A model generated the notes under the pieces. That model did no database searches and was not told where the DNA came from. It saw only the letters and a program-made list of their open reading frames with translations. Below are positions 17,886 through 26,757 of a DNA stretch of 64,000 bases, one piece after another. The stretch lies in NCBI RefSeq assembly GCF_000220835.1, contig NZ_GL985606.1:2355480-2419479 (forward strand). Reading direction: 5' to 3'. The stretch's first letter is position 1, and the number at the start of each line of letters is the position of its first letter. Origin of the DNA: Actinomyces sp. oral taxon 448 str. F0400 (GTDB lineage Bacteria; Actinomycetota; Actinomycetes; Actinomycetales; Actinomycetaceae). A program made the position numbers and the translations under genes.

Positions 17886-18369
17886 GGGCCCTCCTCGGGT
17901 CGGATGGATAGGACACGGCTCATGAGCACAGCCGGACGGCCTCGTCAGACCATCTGTATGACTGCATTAATATAGTGACACAGACGAGCAGGGCCGTCAA
18001 CCCGTCCGGCCGCCGCCTGCACCTGCCTGCGAAGTCGCCCCGCCCCACCCCCGGAACGCCCTGCACCATCGGTTCGACGTGTTCGGACGCTCACGTCATC
18101 TCCCCCGTCCGCGGAAGAGTCGCGGAGGCCGAAACCAGGAAAGACTCACCTGTTATGCGAATTCCGAACGTGCACAAGAACGCGCCCGGCCCCGCCCGAG
18201 CGCCGTACCCGATCACTCGTCGACACCCTTAGTAATCCCCGGGATACCAACGTTCTGAAAAACCGTTCACGCAACGTCCCACGATGACGTTGCCGACCGC
18301 CGGACACACCTCTACCTTGAATTACGTCATCAACCGAGCACCACCGATCGCCTCAGGGGAGGACCCATT
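17886..18369. other. Intergenic region between gntR and the DUF1540 gene
   Basis: About 480 bases between divergent genes. It holds the gntR promoter/operator near 17956-18000 and, at the right end, the ribosome site AGGGGAGGA of the DUF1540 gene. I see no convincing gene in between; an 85-codon open frame at 17975-18232 lacks a ribosome site and coding bias. Confidence 0.6.
17956..17981 (-). promoter_or_regulatory. Palindromic GntR operator over the gntR promoter
   Basis: A 26-bp symmetric site: half-sites GTATGACT and AGTGACAC (pattern GTNTNACT / AGTNANAC) around a perfect ATTAAT core. On the minus strand TTGACG (18000-17995) stands 17 nt before CACTAT (17977-17972), so the site covers the likely -10 of the gntR operon. 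YtrA-type regulators bind such palindromes. Confidence 0.65.
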
Positions 18370-18651
18370 ATGTCGACCGTCACCGCCATCAAGTCCTGCG
18401 CCACCACCGCCTGCGCCTACAACCACGGAGGCTGCACCGCCTTCGCCATTACGGTCGGCGGCGACTCCACCGACCCGGCCTGCTCCACCTTCGTCAGCCT
18501 CGACGCCCGCGGCGGCCTGCCGGTGGCCGAGGGTCACGTAGGCGCCTGCCAGCGCCTGGAGTGCATCCACAACACCGATCTCATGTGCACCGCCGACGCC
18601 ATCACCATTGGCGCCGACACCGCCACCTGCCAGTCCTATAAGGCTCGCTGA
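18370..18651 (+). CDS. DUF1540 cysteine-rich protein (two repeats)
   Basis: 93 residues with eight cysteines in two copies of the DUF1540 pattern: CATTACAYNHGGCTAFAITV-type in the first half, then CQRLECIHNTDLMCTADAITI-type. DUF1540 is a small, probably metal-binding domain of unknown function, found in Firmicutes and actinobacteria. AGGGGAGGA gives a strong ribosome site 6 nt before the ATG. The gene is followed by a strong hairpin terminator. Confidence 0.88.
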   Translation: MSTVTAIKSCATTACAYNHGGCTAFAITVGGDSTDPACSTFVSLDARGGLPVAEGHVGACQRLECIHNTDLMCTADAITIGADTATCQSYKAR

Positions 18652-18693
18652 CACCGGATATCCGATTCCCCGGGGCACCCGAGGAGCAATAAG

Positions 18694-18734
18694 ACGACGG
18701 TGGGCAGACCCGTGACGGGTCTGCCCACCGTCGT
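18694..18734. terminator. Bidirectional terminator hairpin
   Basis: An 18-bp perfect stem (ACGACGGTGGGCAGACCC with its complement) around the loop GTGAC, between the convergent DUF1540 gene and the minus-strand gene ending at 18754. No T-run is present. Confidence 0.85.
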
Positions 18735-18753
18735 GTCCACCGCCCGGGCTCCG

Positions 18754-19635
18754 CTACGGGAGCAGACCGCCGACTAGGGCATCTTGAACCAGGCTGCGCA
18801 GCCGCCGTCCGGCCTCATGAGCGCAGGTCGTTCCCGGAGGCAGGAGGATCTGGATGGTGTCGGCGCCCTCGCGTTGCAACCGCAGGAGAGTGACGGCATG
18901 CGGGGAGACGTCCACGCACAGCACCCGCCCCAGCAGAGCGGTGCACAGTCCCTCGGTCGACCGCCTGGAGCAGACGACACCGGGGATGGTGCCCTGCTCG
19001 ACCCCCTCGCACAACACCCCGAGCGCCTCCTCGCCGAGGGCCTTGACCTCGTCCTGGGCACTGAAGGTCTCGAAGGCGGACCACAGCAGGGGGCGAACGC
19101 CCTTGGCGTCGGGGTCGAGCACCTCCTCGATCGTGTGACCGCTGATGCCCATGGCGTCATGGACCATGATCCGACCGCTCTCGATGACGCCCAGACGTCC
19201 GCCCGGGGCGCTGGCGAGAGCGGCCAGATCCGTCAACGGATCCTCGCCGGTGATCGAGCAGTGGCAGCCGGCCACGGATCCGGACAGGACGGCGTCGCAC
19301 TGGACATCGTCGAGCCAGGTGAGCATGCCCAGGAGGTGGACGGTCGCAGTGGTGATGCGCAGGCCGGGCTCGGCCGCCTCAAGGGTGACGTCGAGGCGCA
19401 CCTCCACCGGGGACTCATTCGGCACGGAGACCATCGGATGCCCGACTGCCGGATGGGCGGCCACAATGATGCTGCCGGTCACGTCGAGCGCGTGGAGGAC
19501 GAGCTGAGAGGGCGCACCGGCGTCGAGCCGGTAGGCGGTCAGAGTGGCGCAGCCCGCTCCGGATAGGAGGCGTCGCGCCATGCGACGCGACGCGATGGTG
19601 GTCTGCGGCGTGCGGTCCCCGCTGATGGACGTCAC
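18754..19635 (-). CDS. Unknown protein behind an iron box, possibly iron/heme related
   Basis: 293 residues, no signal peptide and no membrane helix. I do not recognise the family with certainty. The opening RRLLSGAGCATLTAY, followed by LDVTGSIIVAAHP, is reminiscent of the start of HugZ-like split-barrel heme-utilisation proteins, but the rest gives no clear motif. A cysteine pair GCHC is near residue 124. A DtxR-like box 31 bases upstream of the start suggests iron control. Alternatives are an iron-regulated protein of a novel family or a divergent PNPOx-like protein. Confidence 0.7.
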   Translation of the reverse strand: MTSISGDRTPQTTIASRRMARRLLSGAGCATLTAYRLDAGAPSQLVLHALDVTGSIIVAAHPAVGHPMVSVPNESPVEVRLDVTLEAAEPGLRITTATVHLLGMLTWLDDVQCDAVLSGSVAGCHCSITGEDPLTDLAALASAPGGRLGVIESGRIMVHDAMGISGHTIEEVLDPDAKGVRPLLWSAFETFSAQDEVKALGEEALGVLCEGVEQGTIPGVVCSRRSTEGLCTALLGRVLCVDVSPHAVTLLRLQREGADTIQILLPPGTTCAHEAGRRLRSLVQDALVGGLLP

Positions 19636-19666
19636 GGTTCCTCAATTCCCGGTCGTTGGGACTGTT

Positions 19667-19685
19667 GAGGGTAAGGCTAGCCTCG
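19667..19685. promoter_or_regulatory. Candidate DtxR/IdeR iron box
   Basis: GAGGGTAAGGCTAGCCTCG matches the 19-bp DtxR consensus at 12 positions, including the central AGGCTA and flanking GGT/CCT. It lies 31 bases upstream of the minus-strand gene starting at 19635. Confidence 0.55.
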
Positions 19686-19774
19686 TCAGCCCCTCCAAGC
19701 GAACAGTCGGCCGCCCACCGGACGCCGTCCCGTCGCAGGGGCGTATAAGCGGGCCCGGCACGGGTCACGCTCGG

Positions 19775-20761
19775 TTAAGCGCGCAGCCGCTTCAGCTCAT
19801 CGACCAGTTGGGGAACGACCTCGACGACATCACCGACGACCCCGAAATCAGCCATCTCGAAGATCGGAGCCTCGGAGTCGTCGCACACGGCCACGACGGT
19901 ACCGGCGCCCTGGATGCCGCTGGTGTGGTGGACCGCCCCGGACACGCCCAATCCGATGTACAGGCGCGGAGCAATCGAAACACCGGTCTGCCCGATCTGG
20001 GCGGACCGTCCGATCCACCCCTCGTCGCAGGCCACTCGCGTGGCGCCCACGGCCGCGCCCAGCGGGTCGGCCAGCGAATGCACCAGCTCGAAGTCACCGT
20101 CCACACCGCGCCCGCCCACTACGACGATGCGCGCCTCGGCCAGATCCGGCCCGGCGGCCGCGGCGGTGCGCTCCCGAGAGACCAGCCGTACGGCGGCCGC
20201 CTCCTCGCTCACCGAGACCTCAAGAGTCTCGACCGGCAGGGGTGCGGCGCCTCCGACGGCGACCTCAACGGACCCGGGCCGCACGGCCACGACCGGCGGA
20301 TGCTCGACGTCCGCGGCCACGCTCACGGTGGTCGACCAGGAGCCGGACAGAACCAGCTTGGAGGCGCGCAGATGGCCGCCCGCCACGTGCAGGTCGGCGA
20401 CGTCACCGGTGCAGGCCGAGTCCAGAAGAACGGCAGTGCGGGCGGCGACCTCCTTGCCGCGGTAATCGCTGGTCACCAGCACCGCCCCGGGGACGACCAG
20501 GGTGACGGCGGCGGCGAGGGCGTCGGCTGCAACGCCGGCCTGCGTACGCTCCCCGCCCAGATCGGCCTCCAGCAGACGAGTGGCTCCGGCGGCGGCCAGG
20601 GCGGCGCGGGCGTCGTCGTCCACCGGCCCCGTGGCCAGGGCGACGACGTCGCCGGCGGTCAGAGTGCGGGCGGCGGTGGCGAGCTCGAGGGCGGGGCCGG
20701 TGGGGCGCGCGCCGTCGACGTCGACGAGCACGAGGACGGGTGCGTCGAGGGTCTCAGTCAT
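19775..20761 (-). CDS. etfA: Electron transfer flavoprotein alpha subunit
   Basis: FAD-binding subunit of ETF, which passes electrons from dehydrogenases to the respiratory chain. 328 residues. The C-terminal FAD signature RLYIGLGVSGAVHHTSGIQGAG is clear, as is CDEGWIGRSAQIGQTG. It follows etfB after 47 bases on the same strand. In many actinobacteria etfB-etfA stand close to the desulfurase-mnmA pair, as here. Confidence 0.95.
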   Translation of the reverse strand: MTETLDAPVLVLVDVDGARPTGPALELATAARTLTAGDVVALATGPVDDDARAALAAAGATRLLEADLGGERTQAGVAADALAAAVTLVVPGAVLVTSDYRGKEVAARTAVLLDSACTGDVADLHVAGGHLRASKLVLSGSWSTTVSVAADVEHPPVVAVRPGSVEVAVGGAAPLPVETLEVSVSEEAAAVRLVSRERTAAAAGPDLAEARIVVVGGRGVDGDFELVHSLADPLGAAVGATRVACDEGWIGRSAQIGQTGVSIAPRLYIGLGVSGAVHHTSGIQGAGTVVAVCDDSEAPIFEMADFGVVGDVVEVVPQLVDELKRLRA

Positions 20762-20808
20762 GATCTTCTTGTCTTCCCTGTGTCTTGCCTGCGCGTCTTC
20801 GCCCGCGC

Positions 20809-21594
20809 TTAGACGAGCCTGTTGTCCACGAGCCAGGCGGCGAGCTCGCGCCCGGCCTCCCCGGCGTCGGTGCGGATGATGCCGGCCTGGCGGGCGGGCC
20901 TGGCTCTGGCCTCGACCACGTCGACGCCGGACCGGCGCGGCTGGATCCCCAGGACCGCCAGATCCCAGGTGTCCACGGGCTTCTTCTTGGCGGCGCGCAT
21001 GGCGGCGAAGTTGGGATAGCGCGGCTCGTTGGCCTGATCGGTCACGGATACGAGTGCGGGCAGCGGGGCGGACAGGACCTCGGTCAACGTGCCGGTGGTG
21101 CGGGTGACCGTGATGTCCTCCGTACTCGCCTCGAAGGAGCTCGCCAGGGTCAGGGCGGGCACGTGCAGGGCCGCGGCGAGCGCCCCCGGCAGCATGGAGG
21201 TCATGGCGTCCAGGGCGGCCATGCCGGTGACGACCAGGTCGACATCACCCACGCCCGCACCGGACTCCACCCCGCCGATGCGTCCGACGGCGGCCGCGAG
21301 CGCATGCGCGGTGACCACGACGTCGGCGCCGGCCAGGTCGTCATCGCTCACCACGACGCCGGAGTCGGCGCCCATCTGCAGGGCGCGGCGGACGGCCTCC
21401 TCGGAATCCTCGGGACCCATGGTCAGGGCCACGACCTCGCCCCCCAGCTCCTCGACGAGGCCGACGGCGGCCTCGACCGCATTCTCGTCGAGCTCGTTGA
21501 GGACATCGTCCTCGCCGCGGACGAGGCGGGCGTCCTCCAGGCGGCGTTCGGACTGCACGTCAGGGACGTGCTTGATGCAGACCACGATTTTCAT
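20809..21594 (-). CDS. etfB: Electron transfer flavoprotein beta subunit
   Basis: AMP-binding partner of EtfA, 261 residues from ATG 21594 (MKIVVCIKHVPDV, the standard start of the family). The in-frame extension up to 21951 overlaps glgX and shows no homology. The conserved NELDENAVEAA and ALAAAVGRIGG segments are visible. It is the first gene of the etfBA pair and is divergent from glgX. Confidence 0.95.
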   Translation of the reverse strand: MKIVVCIKHVPDVQSERRLEDARLVRGEDDVLNELDENAVEAAVGLVEELGGEVVALTMGPEDSEEAVRRALQMGADSGVVVSDDDLAGADVVVTAHALAAAVGRIGGVESGAGVGDVDLVVTGMAALDAMTSMLPGALAAALHVPALTLASSFEASTEDITVTRTTGTLTEVLSAPLPALVSVTDQANEPRYPNFAAMRAAKKKPVDTWDLAVLGIQPRRSGVDVVEARARPARQAGIIRTDAGEAGRELAAWLVDNRLV

Positions 21595-21769
21595 GCTCAC
21601 AAGATTGCCATATCCGGGCGCCCGCGCCGATGAGCGCTGAGTCACGTGACCGTTCCGGCCGGGGGGATCCGGCGGCCCCCCGCCCGGTCCGGTCGACCGT
21701 CCTGACCCGAACCGGTCGAGGCGTGTCCCACGCCTCCTCGAGTGGCTGACCCGCACGCGTGCACCGACA

Positions 21770-24100
21770 ATGAGTCTCATGTCCCTCTCGCCAGAGCCAC
21801 AACCGGCTGCCCTTGCCGCCTCCGACGCGGCGGACCGCACCCGTCTGGGCGTCTGCCTGACCTGGGACGGTGCCGACTTCGTCGTCGTCGCACCGCGCGC
21901 CGCCGCCGTCGACCTGTGCCTGATCGACACCGACGACGCCGGGGACGTCATCGCCGAACGCCGGGTGGGCCTGCACGGCCCCAGACTCGGGGTGTGGAGC
22001 GCCCACGTTCCCGGCGTGCGCGCGGGCCAGCGCTACGGATACCGGGTCCACGGACCGTGGGACCCCTCCGAGGGCATGCTGTTCAACCCCCGCAAGCTTC
22101 TGCTCGACCCCTATGCGCGCGCCATCGACGGCGCGCCGCAGTTGGGCCCCGAACTGTACGCGCATGCCGTCGAGGAGGATCTGTCCCCCACCTTCGTGCC
22201 CTTCGTCCCCTCCGAGCTCGACTCAGCCGGGCACGTCGCTCTGGGCGTGGTTACTGGCGAGCAGTTCGCGGTCGTGCCCGGCCCCAAGGTGCCCGACGGG
22301 CGCACCGTCGTCTACGAAACGCACGTCAAGGGCTTCACCCGCACCATGCCCGGCGTACCCCCCGAGCTGCGCGGCACTTACGCGGGTCTGGCCCACCCCG
22401 CCTCCATCGAGCATCTGCGCTCCCTGGGCGTGACCACCGTCGAGCTGCTGCCCATCCACGCCGCCTTCTCCGAGGCCTTCCTCCTCCAACGGGGGCGCAC
22501 CAACTACTGGGGGTACTCGACCCTGTCCTACTTCGCCCCGGAGCCGTCCTACGCCACCGCCACAGCTCAGGCGGCCGGCCCCCAGGCCGTCCTCGACGAA
22601 CTGCGCGGCATGGTTTCGCTGCTGCACGAGGCGGGCCTCGAAGTGATCATGGACGTGGTCTACAACCACACATGCGAGTCGGGGGCGGACGGGCCGACCC
22701 TGTCCCTGCGCGGCCTGGACAACCGGGAGTACTACCTCCACGCCCCGCATCAGCCGGCCCAGTACATCGATGTCACGGGCACCGGCAACACGGTCGACTT
22801 CCGCTCCACGCGCGCCGTCCAGCTGGTGCTCGACTCCCTGCGCTACTGGGCCGGGGACGTGGGCGTTGACGGCTTCCGATTCGACCTGGCGGTCACCCTG
22901 GGGCGCGACGCCTCGGAGTTCCATCCCCGCCATCCCCTGCTCATCGGCATGTCCACCGACCCGATCCTGCGCGGCGTCAAGCTCATCGCCGAACCGTGGG
23001 ACATCGGCCCGGGCGGCTGGCGCACCGGCCAGTTCCCTTTGCCCTTCCACGACTGGAACGATCGGTACCGCGGTACGGTGCGCTCCTTCTGGCTGCGCGA
23101 CGCCTCTGAAATATCCAAAGGGCGTCTGGGCTCCGATCTGCGGGATCTGGCCACGCGCCTGTCGGGCAGCGCCGACATCTTCAGCTACGGGGAGCTGCCC
23201 GGCGGGCGCGGCCCTCTGGGCAGCGTCAACTTCGTGACCGCCCACGACGGGTTCACTCTGCGCGACCTGGTCTCCTACGACTACAAGCACAACCTCGCCA
23301 ACGGCGAGGACAACCGCGACGGCACCGACGACAACCGCTCGTGGAACCACGGCTTCGAGGGGCCGCTGCCCGAGGGCATGGGCGGGGGACCCATTGAAAT
23401 GCTGCGGCGCCGCTCGTCCCGCAACGTGCTGGCCACACTGTTCGTCAGCGCCGGTACGCCGATGCTGCTGGGCGGCGACGAAATGGGTCGCACCCAGGAC
23501 GGCAACAACAACTCCTACTGCCAGGACTCCCCGATCTCCTGGTACGACTGGAAGCTGGCTCCATGGCAGTGCGACCTGCTGGCCACCGCCCGGTTCCTCG
23601 TGGGTCTGCGAGAGGCCCACCCCGTGCTGCGCCCCGAGGTCTTCGCCACCGGCGCCGCCCCGGAAGGGGATACGATGCCGGATCTATCCTGGTTCCGCGC
23701 CGACGGCGTCCCCATGGGCCCGGAGGCCTGGCACGGACCGTGGACGCGTGTGATCCAGATGCTGCGCAATGGCGGACCTGTGGCGGACAGGGACCTGCTG
23801 GTGGTCATCAACGGCTGGCTCGACCAGGTCGACGTCACGCTGCCCGACGGGCACGGCACGGACTGGCATCTGATGTGGGATTCGACGTGGGCGGTGCCGC
23901 GCCCGCACACCTCCGCCTTCGCGCTGGCTCACAGGGTCAGACGCGGCGCGGCCCGCACCCGTGTCATCCGGCCCTCCCAGGACAGACCGTGGCGCTCGGC
24001 CGACTGCCGGCATGACCGGCCCGGCGACACGACGACCCTGGATGCGCTGAGCATGCGGATCTACCTGTCGGGTGAGGTGCTGGAAGCCCGGAAGTCCTGA
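21770..24100 (+). CDS. glgX: Glycogen debranching enzyme GlgX
   Basis: GH13 isoamylase-type debranching enzyme that removes the short branches left by glycogen phosphorylase. 776 residues: an N-terminal CBM48-like domain (about 20-130), then the TIM barrel. The catalytic residues are D372 in GFRFDLA, E408 in AEPWDIG and the Asp in VTAHDGFTLRDLVSY. DVVYNHT is the first conserved barrel motif. Start at ATG 21770, or ATG 21779; no strong ribosome site, and GCACGCGTGC is a 10-bp palindrome just upstream. It works with glgP of the cluster at 29-41 kb. Confidence 0.94.
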   Translation: MSLMSLSPEPQPAALAASDAADRTRLGVCLTWDGADFVVVAPRAAAVDLCLIDTDDAGDVIAERRVGLHGPRLGVWSAHVPGVRAGQRYGYRVHGPWDPSEGMLFNPRKLLLDPYARAIDGAPQLGPELYAHAVEEDLSPTFVPFVPSELDSAGHVALGVVTGEQFAVVPGPKVPDGRTVVYETHVKGFTRTMPGVPPELRGTYAGLAHPASIEHLRSLGVTTVELLPIHAAFSEAFLLQRGRTNYWGYSTLSYFAPEPSYATATAQAAGPQAVLDELRGMVSLLHEAGLEVIMDVVYNHTCESGADGPTLSLRGLDNREYYLHAPHQPAQYIDVTGTGNTVDFRSTRAVQLVLDSLRYWAGDVGVDGFRFDLAVTLGRDASEFHPRHPLLIGMSTDPILRGVKLIAEPWDIGPGGWRTGQFPLPFHDWNDRYRGTVRSFWLRDASEISKGRLGSDLRDLATRLSGSADIFSYGELPGGRGPLGSVNFVTAHDGFTLRDLVSYDYKHNLANGEDNRDGTDDNRSWNHGFEGPLPEGMGGGPIEMLRRRSSRNVLATLFVSAGTPMLLGGDEMGRTQDGNNNSYCQDSPISWYDWKLAPWQCDLLATARFLVGLREAHPVLRPEVFATGAAPEGDTMPDLSWFRADGVPMGPEAWHGPWTRVIQMLRNGGPVADRDLLVVINGWLDQVDVTLPDGHGTDWHLMWDSTWAVPRPHTSAFALAHRVRRGAARTRVIRPSQDRPWRSADCRHDRPGDTTTLDALSMRIYLSGEVLEARKS

Positions 24101-24141
24101 AGCCGTCGGTCTGCGGACCCCGCGCACGCGCACTGCGGCGC

Positions 24142-26757
24142 TCACTCGGAGGCGATCGCCTCCAGGACCGGCAGCCGGACGGCCCGAGCCGCGGGCCACA
24201 GGGCGGCCAGAACCCCGACGACGATGGCGCTGGCGAGCATGACCGCCAGCTGGGACCAGGGGATGACGAGCCTGGCGAGCCCCTGATCGGCCAGGACCGA
24301 ACGCAGGGCCCCGGCGAGCAGCACGCCGACGCCGCCGCCCAGCACCGTGCCGTAGACGGCGGTGAGCACGGACTCGCATATGATCTCGCCCGACACCTGC
24401 GCCCGTCCCAGGCCGACGGCGCGCATGAGCCCGATCTCGCGGGTCCGCTCCGACACCGACAGGACGAGGGTGTTGACGATGCCGAGCACGGCGATGACCA
24501 GGGACAGGCCCAGCAGCGCGTAGAGCACGGCGAGCATGGTATCGGCTCTCTGGCCGACCTGGTCGGACAATTCTCCGGCGTCCACGACCTCGAAGACGTA
24601 CGTCGGGGCGATGATCCGCTGGATCTCGGACTTGACGGCGTCGATGTCGGCTCCATCGCGCACGTGGACGAACACGCCCAGCGGAGAGGCCAGGACCTGC
24701 TCCGGGTCGCCAGTCGTTCGAGTGGACCACGAACCCACAGCGGCCGCCAGCTGCGGGGTGGTGTAGAGGGTGCCGACGATCCCCTTGGAATCGGCGATCG
24801 CCGAAACGGTGGCCGTCACCGACCCCGTCGGCCCGGTGACGGTGACCTCGTCGCCGAGCTGGAGGCCGGAGTTCGCGAAGGCCGCGACATGGGTGGCGTC
24901 GAGCGAGTCGAAGGAGCCGGCGGTCACGTTCGGATCGTAGAACTCGGGGTAGCGCTGCGGGTCAACGGCGACCACGTACCCCGTGTCCTCGCTGCCGTCC
25001 GGCTTGGTCACGGTGTCCGTGTAGGCGGTGTAGCCGGTGGTGGCCTCGACGCCGTCGAGCTCGCCGATCCTCTCGGTCATATCGGCGGGCAGGGGCACGA
25101 GCTGGGTCGAGTTCACGGGTGTGCGGACCATGAGGTCGGCGTGCATGGAATCGTTGACGATATCGGAGATCGAGGCCCGCATGGAGGAGGCGATGATCGC
25201 CCCCGCGCACACCAGGGCCATGCCGACGACCAGGGCCGCCGACGTCGCCGCCGTCCTGCGGGGCGCCGCCGCGAGGTTGCGCGCCGCCAGCCGGCCGACG
25301 GGCCGCACGAGGCGCAGCGGTATTGCCAGAACGGCGATGGTCCGCCGAGCGAGCACCGGGGAGGCGACGAGCAGGCCGAGAACGAGGGCCCCTGCGCCGA
25401 TGCCCAGCACGGCGCTCCGGTGAGGCAGGTCCGCCCGAACCCAGGCGGCTATCGCGCCGGCCAGGCCCGCGGCCGCCATGAGCATCCCGAGCGTCCCGCG
25501 CAGACGCAGAGGCTTCTCCCGCGCCCCCGAGGTTCCCCGCATGGCCTCCACCGGCGGGGTGAGGGCGGCGTCGCGCGCCGGCAGGAGGGCGCCGATGATG
25601 GTCACGAGCAGACCGACGACCATGGAGACGGCGACTACGCCGGCGGTCACGGGCACCCCTCCGGGCAGGGGCATTCCGTAGGCCTCCAGGCCGATCACGA
25701 GCAGGCGGGTCAGGCCGGCCCCGCCCGCGACGCCGATGAGCGATCCGGCCAGCCCGACGACGACGGCCTGGAGGAGCACCGTGGCGAACACGGAGGTGGG
25801 TGAGGCGCCGACCGCCCGCAGCAGGGCGAACTCCTTCTGCCGCTGGCGCACGCTCATGGCGAAAGTGTTCATGATGATGAACGAACCGACGAACATCGCC
25901 AGGACCACGAAGACCAGCAGGAAGGTCTGAACGTAACCGAGGATCGACTCGATGTATTCGTTCTGCTCGTCGAGGCGCTCGGCGCGGGTCTGAAGGCGCG
26001 CCCCATCGGGCAGCAGGGTCGAGATCTGGTGGCGGACGGCGGCGGTGTCGGCCCCGTCGGCGAGGTAGACGGCGATGGAAGTCACCTTCGGTCCGGCCGA
26101 ACCGACGGCGTCGGCCGCACCCGCGGCACTCGCGGAGCCCGCCGCGGTCCCCTCCATGAACCAGGTCGGGTCGATGCCCACGATCGTGGCGCCCGCCATG
26201 GACGTGCCGTAGGTGAACTCGCCGACGACCCTGACTTCGGTCGGTACGCCGTTGAGCACGAGGTGGGTCGTGTCGCCGACGCTCAGACCCGAGCGCTTGA
26301 GCGCGTCCGACTCCAGGACGATCTGGTCGCGGCCGGTCGGCGCGGTGCCCGCGACTATCGTTCTGCCGGGCTCACCGGAGTAGAAGGGCAGGACCATGGT
26401 CGGAGCGCCGGTGGAGGTCACCGGCGTGTCGTCGGACCCGACGAGAGTGGCGGGCGCCGAACTGTAAGGGTGGGCGGACTCAACGCCGTCGACCCCCGCG
26501 ATCGTCTCCGCGAGGGAGGCGTCGATCCGCTCGGTCATGATGCTGCCGTCATTGTTGGACTGCCCGCGGATCGGCTGGCCCGTCACGTACAGGTCGGCCG
26601 TCATGGTCGAGGACGTCAGCGCTGAGAAGGTGTCCGACAGGACCCCGCGCAGGGCGAGGGTGCCGGACAGGAAGGTCACGCCGAGGACGACGGCGAGGAC
26701 CGTCAGGAGGAACTGCCCGATATGGGTGCGCACCGAACGCAGGGCGACACGGGTCAC
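24142..26757 (-). CDS. FtsX/MacB-type ABC transporter permease
   Basis: Large permease of 871 residues with two FtsX domains. There is one N-terminal membrane helix (FLLTVLAVVLGVTFLSGTLAL, 13-33), an extracellular domain, a helical block near 280-480, a second helix and extracellular domain near 500-750, and a C-terminal block ending with VGVLAALWPAARAVRLPVLEAI. Such pairs export lipoproteins, peptides or drugs, or transmit force across the membrane; the substrate here is unknown. It overlaps the ATPase gene by 4 nt. Confidence 0.9.
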   Translation of the reverse strand: MTRVALRSVRTHIGQFLLTVLAVVLGVTFLSGTLALRGVLSDTFSALTSSTMTADLYVTGQPIRGQSNNDGSIMTERIDASLAETIAGVDGVESAHPYSSAPATLVGSDDTPVTSTGAPTMVLPFYSGEPGRTIVAGTAPTGRDQIVLESDALKRSGLSVGDTTHLVLNGVPTEVRVVGEFTYGTSMAGATIVGIDPTWFMEGTAAGSASAAGAADAVGSAGPKVTSIAVYLADGADTAAVRHQISTLLPDGARLQTRAERLDEQNEYIESILGYVQTFLLVFVVLAMFVGSFIIMNTFAMSVRQRQKEFALLRAVGASPTSVFATVLLQAVVVGLAGSLIGVAGGAGLTRLLVIGLEAYGMPLPGGVPVTAGVVAVSMVVGLLVTIIGALLPARDAALTPPVEAMRGTSGAREKPLRLRGTLGMLMAAAGLAGAIAAWVRADLPHRSAVLGIGAGALVLGLLVASPVLARRTIAVLAIPLRLVRPVGRLAARNLAAAPRRTAATSAALVVGMALVCAGAIIASSMRASISDIVNDSMHADLMVRTPVNSTQLVPLPADMTERIGELDGVEATTGYTAYTDTVTKPDGSEDTGYVVAVDPQRYPEFYDPNVTAGSFDSLDATHVAAFANSGLQLGDEVTVTGPTGSVTATVSAIADSKGIVGTLYTTPQLAAAVGSWSTRTTGDPEQVLASPLGVFVHVRDGADIDAVKSEIQRIIAPTYVFEVVDAGELSDQVGQRADTMLAVLYALLGLSLVIAVLGIVNTLVLSVSERTREIGLMRAVGLGRAQVSGEIICESVLTAVYGTVLGGGVGVLLAGALRSVLADQGLARLVIPWSQLAVMLASAIVVGVLAALWPAARAVRLPVLEAIASE

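Noticed and set aside
17975-18232. 85-codon plus-strand frame in the gntR-DUF1540 gap
   Set aside because: It starts inside the gntR promoter region, has no ribosome site and no coding bias.
21595-21951. In-frame extension of etfB
   Set aside because: It overlaps the start of glgX on the other strand; MKIVVCIKHV is the standard EtfB start.
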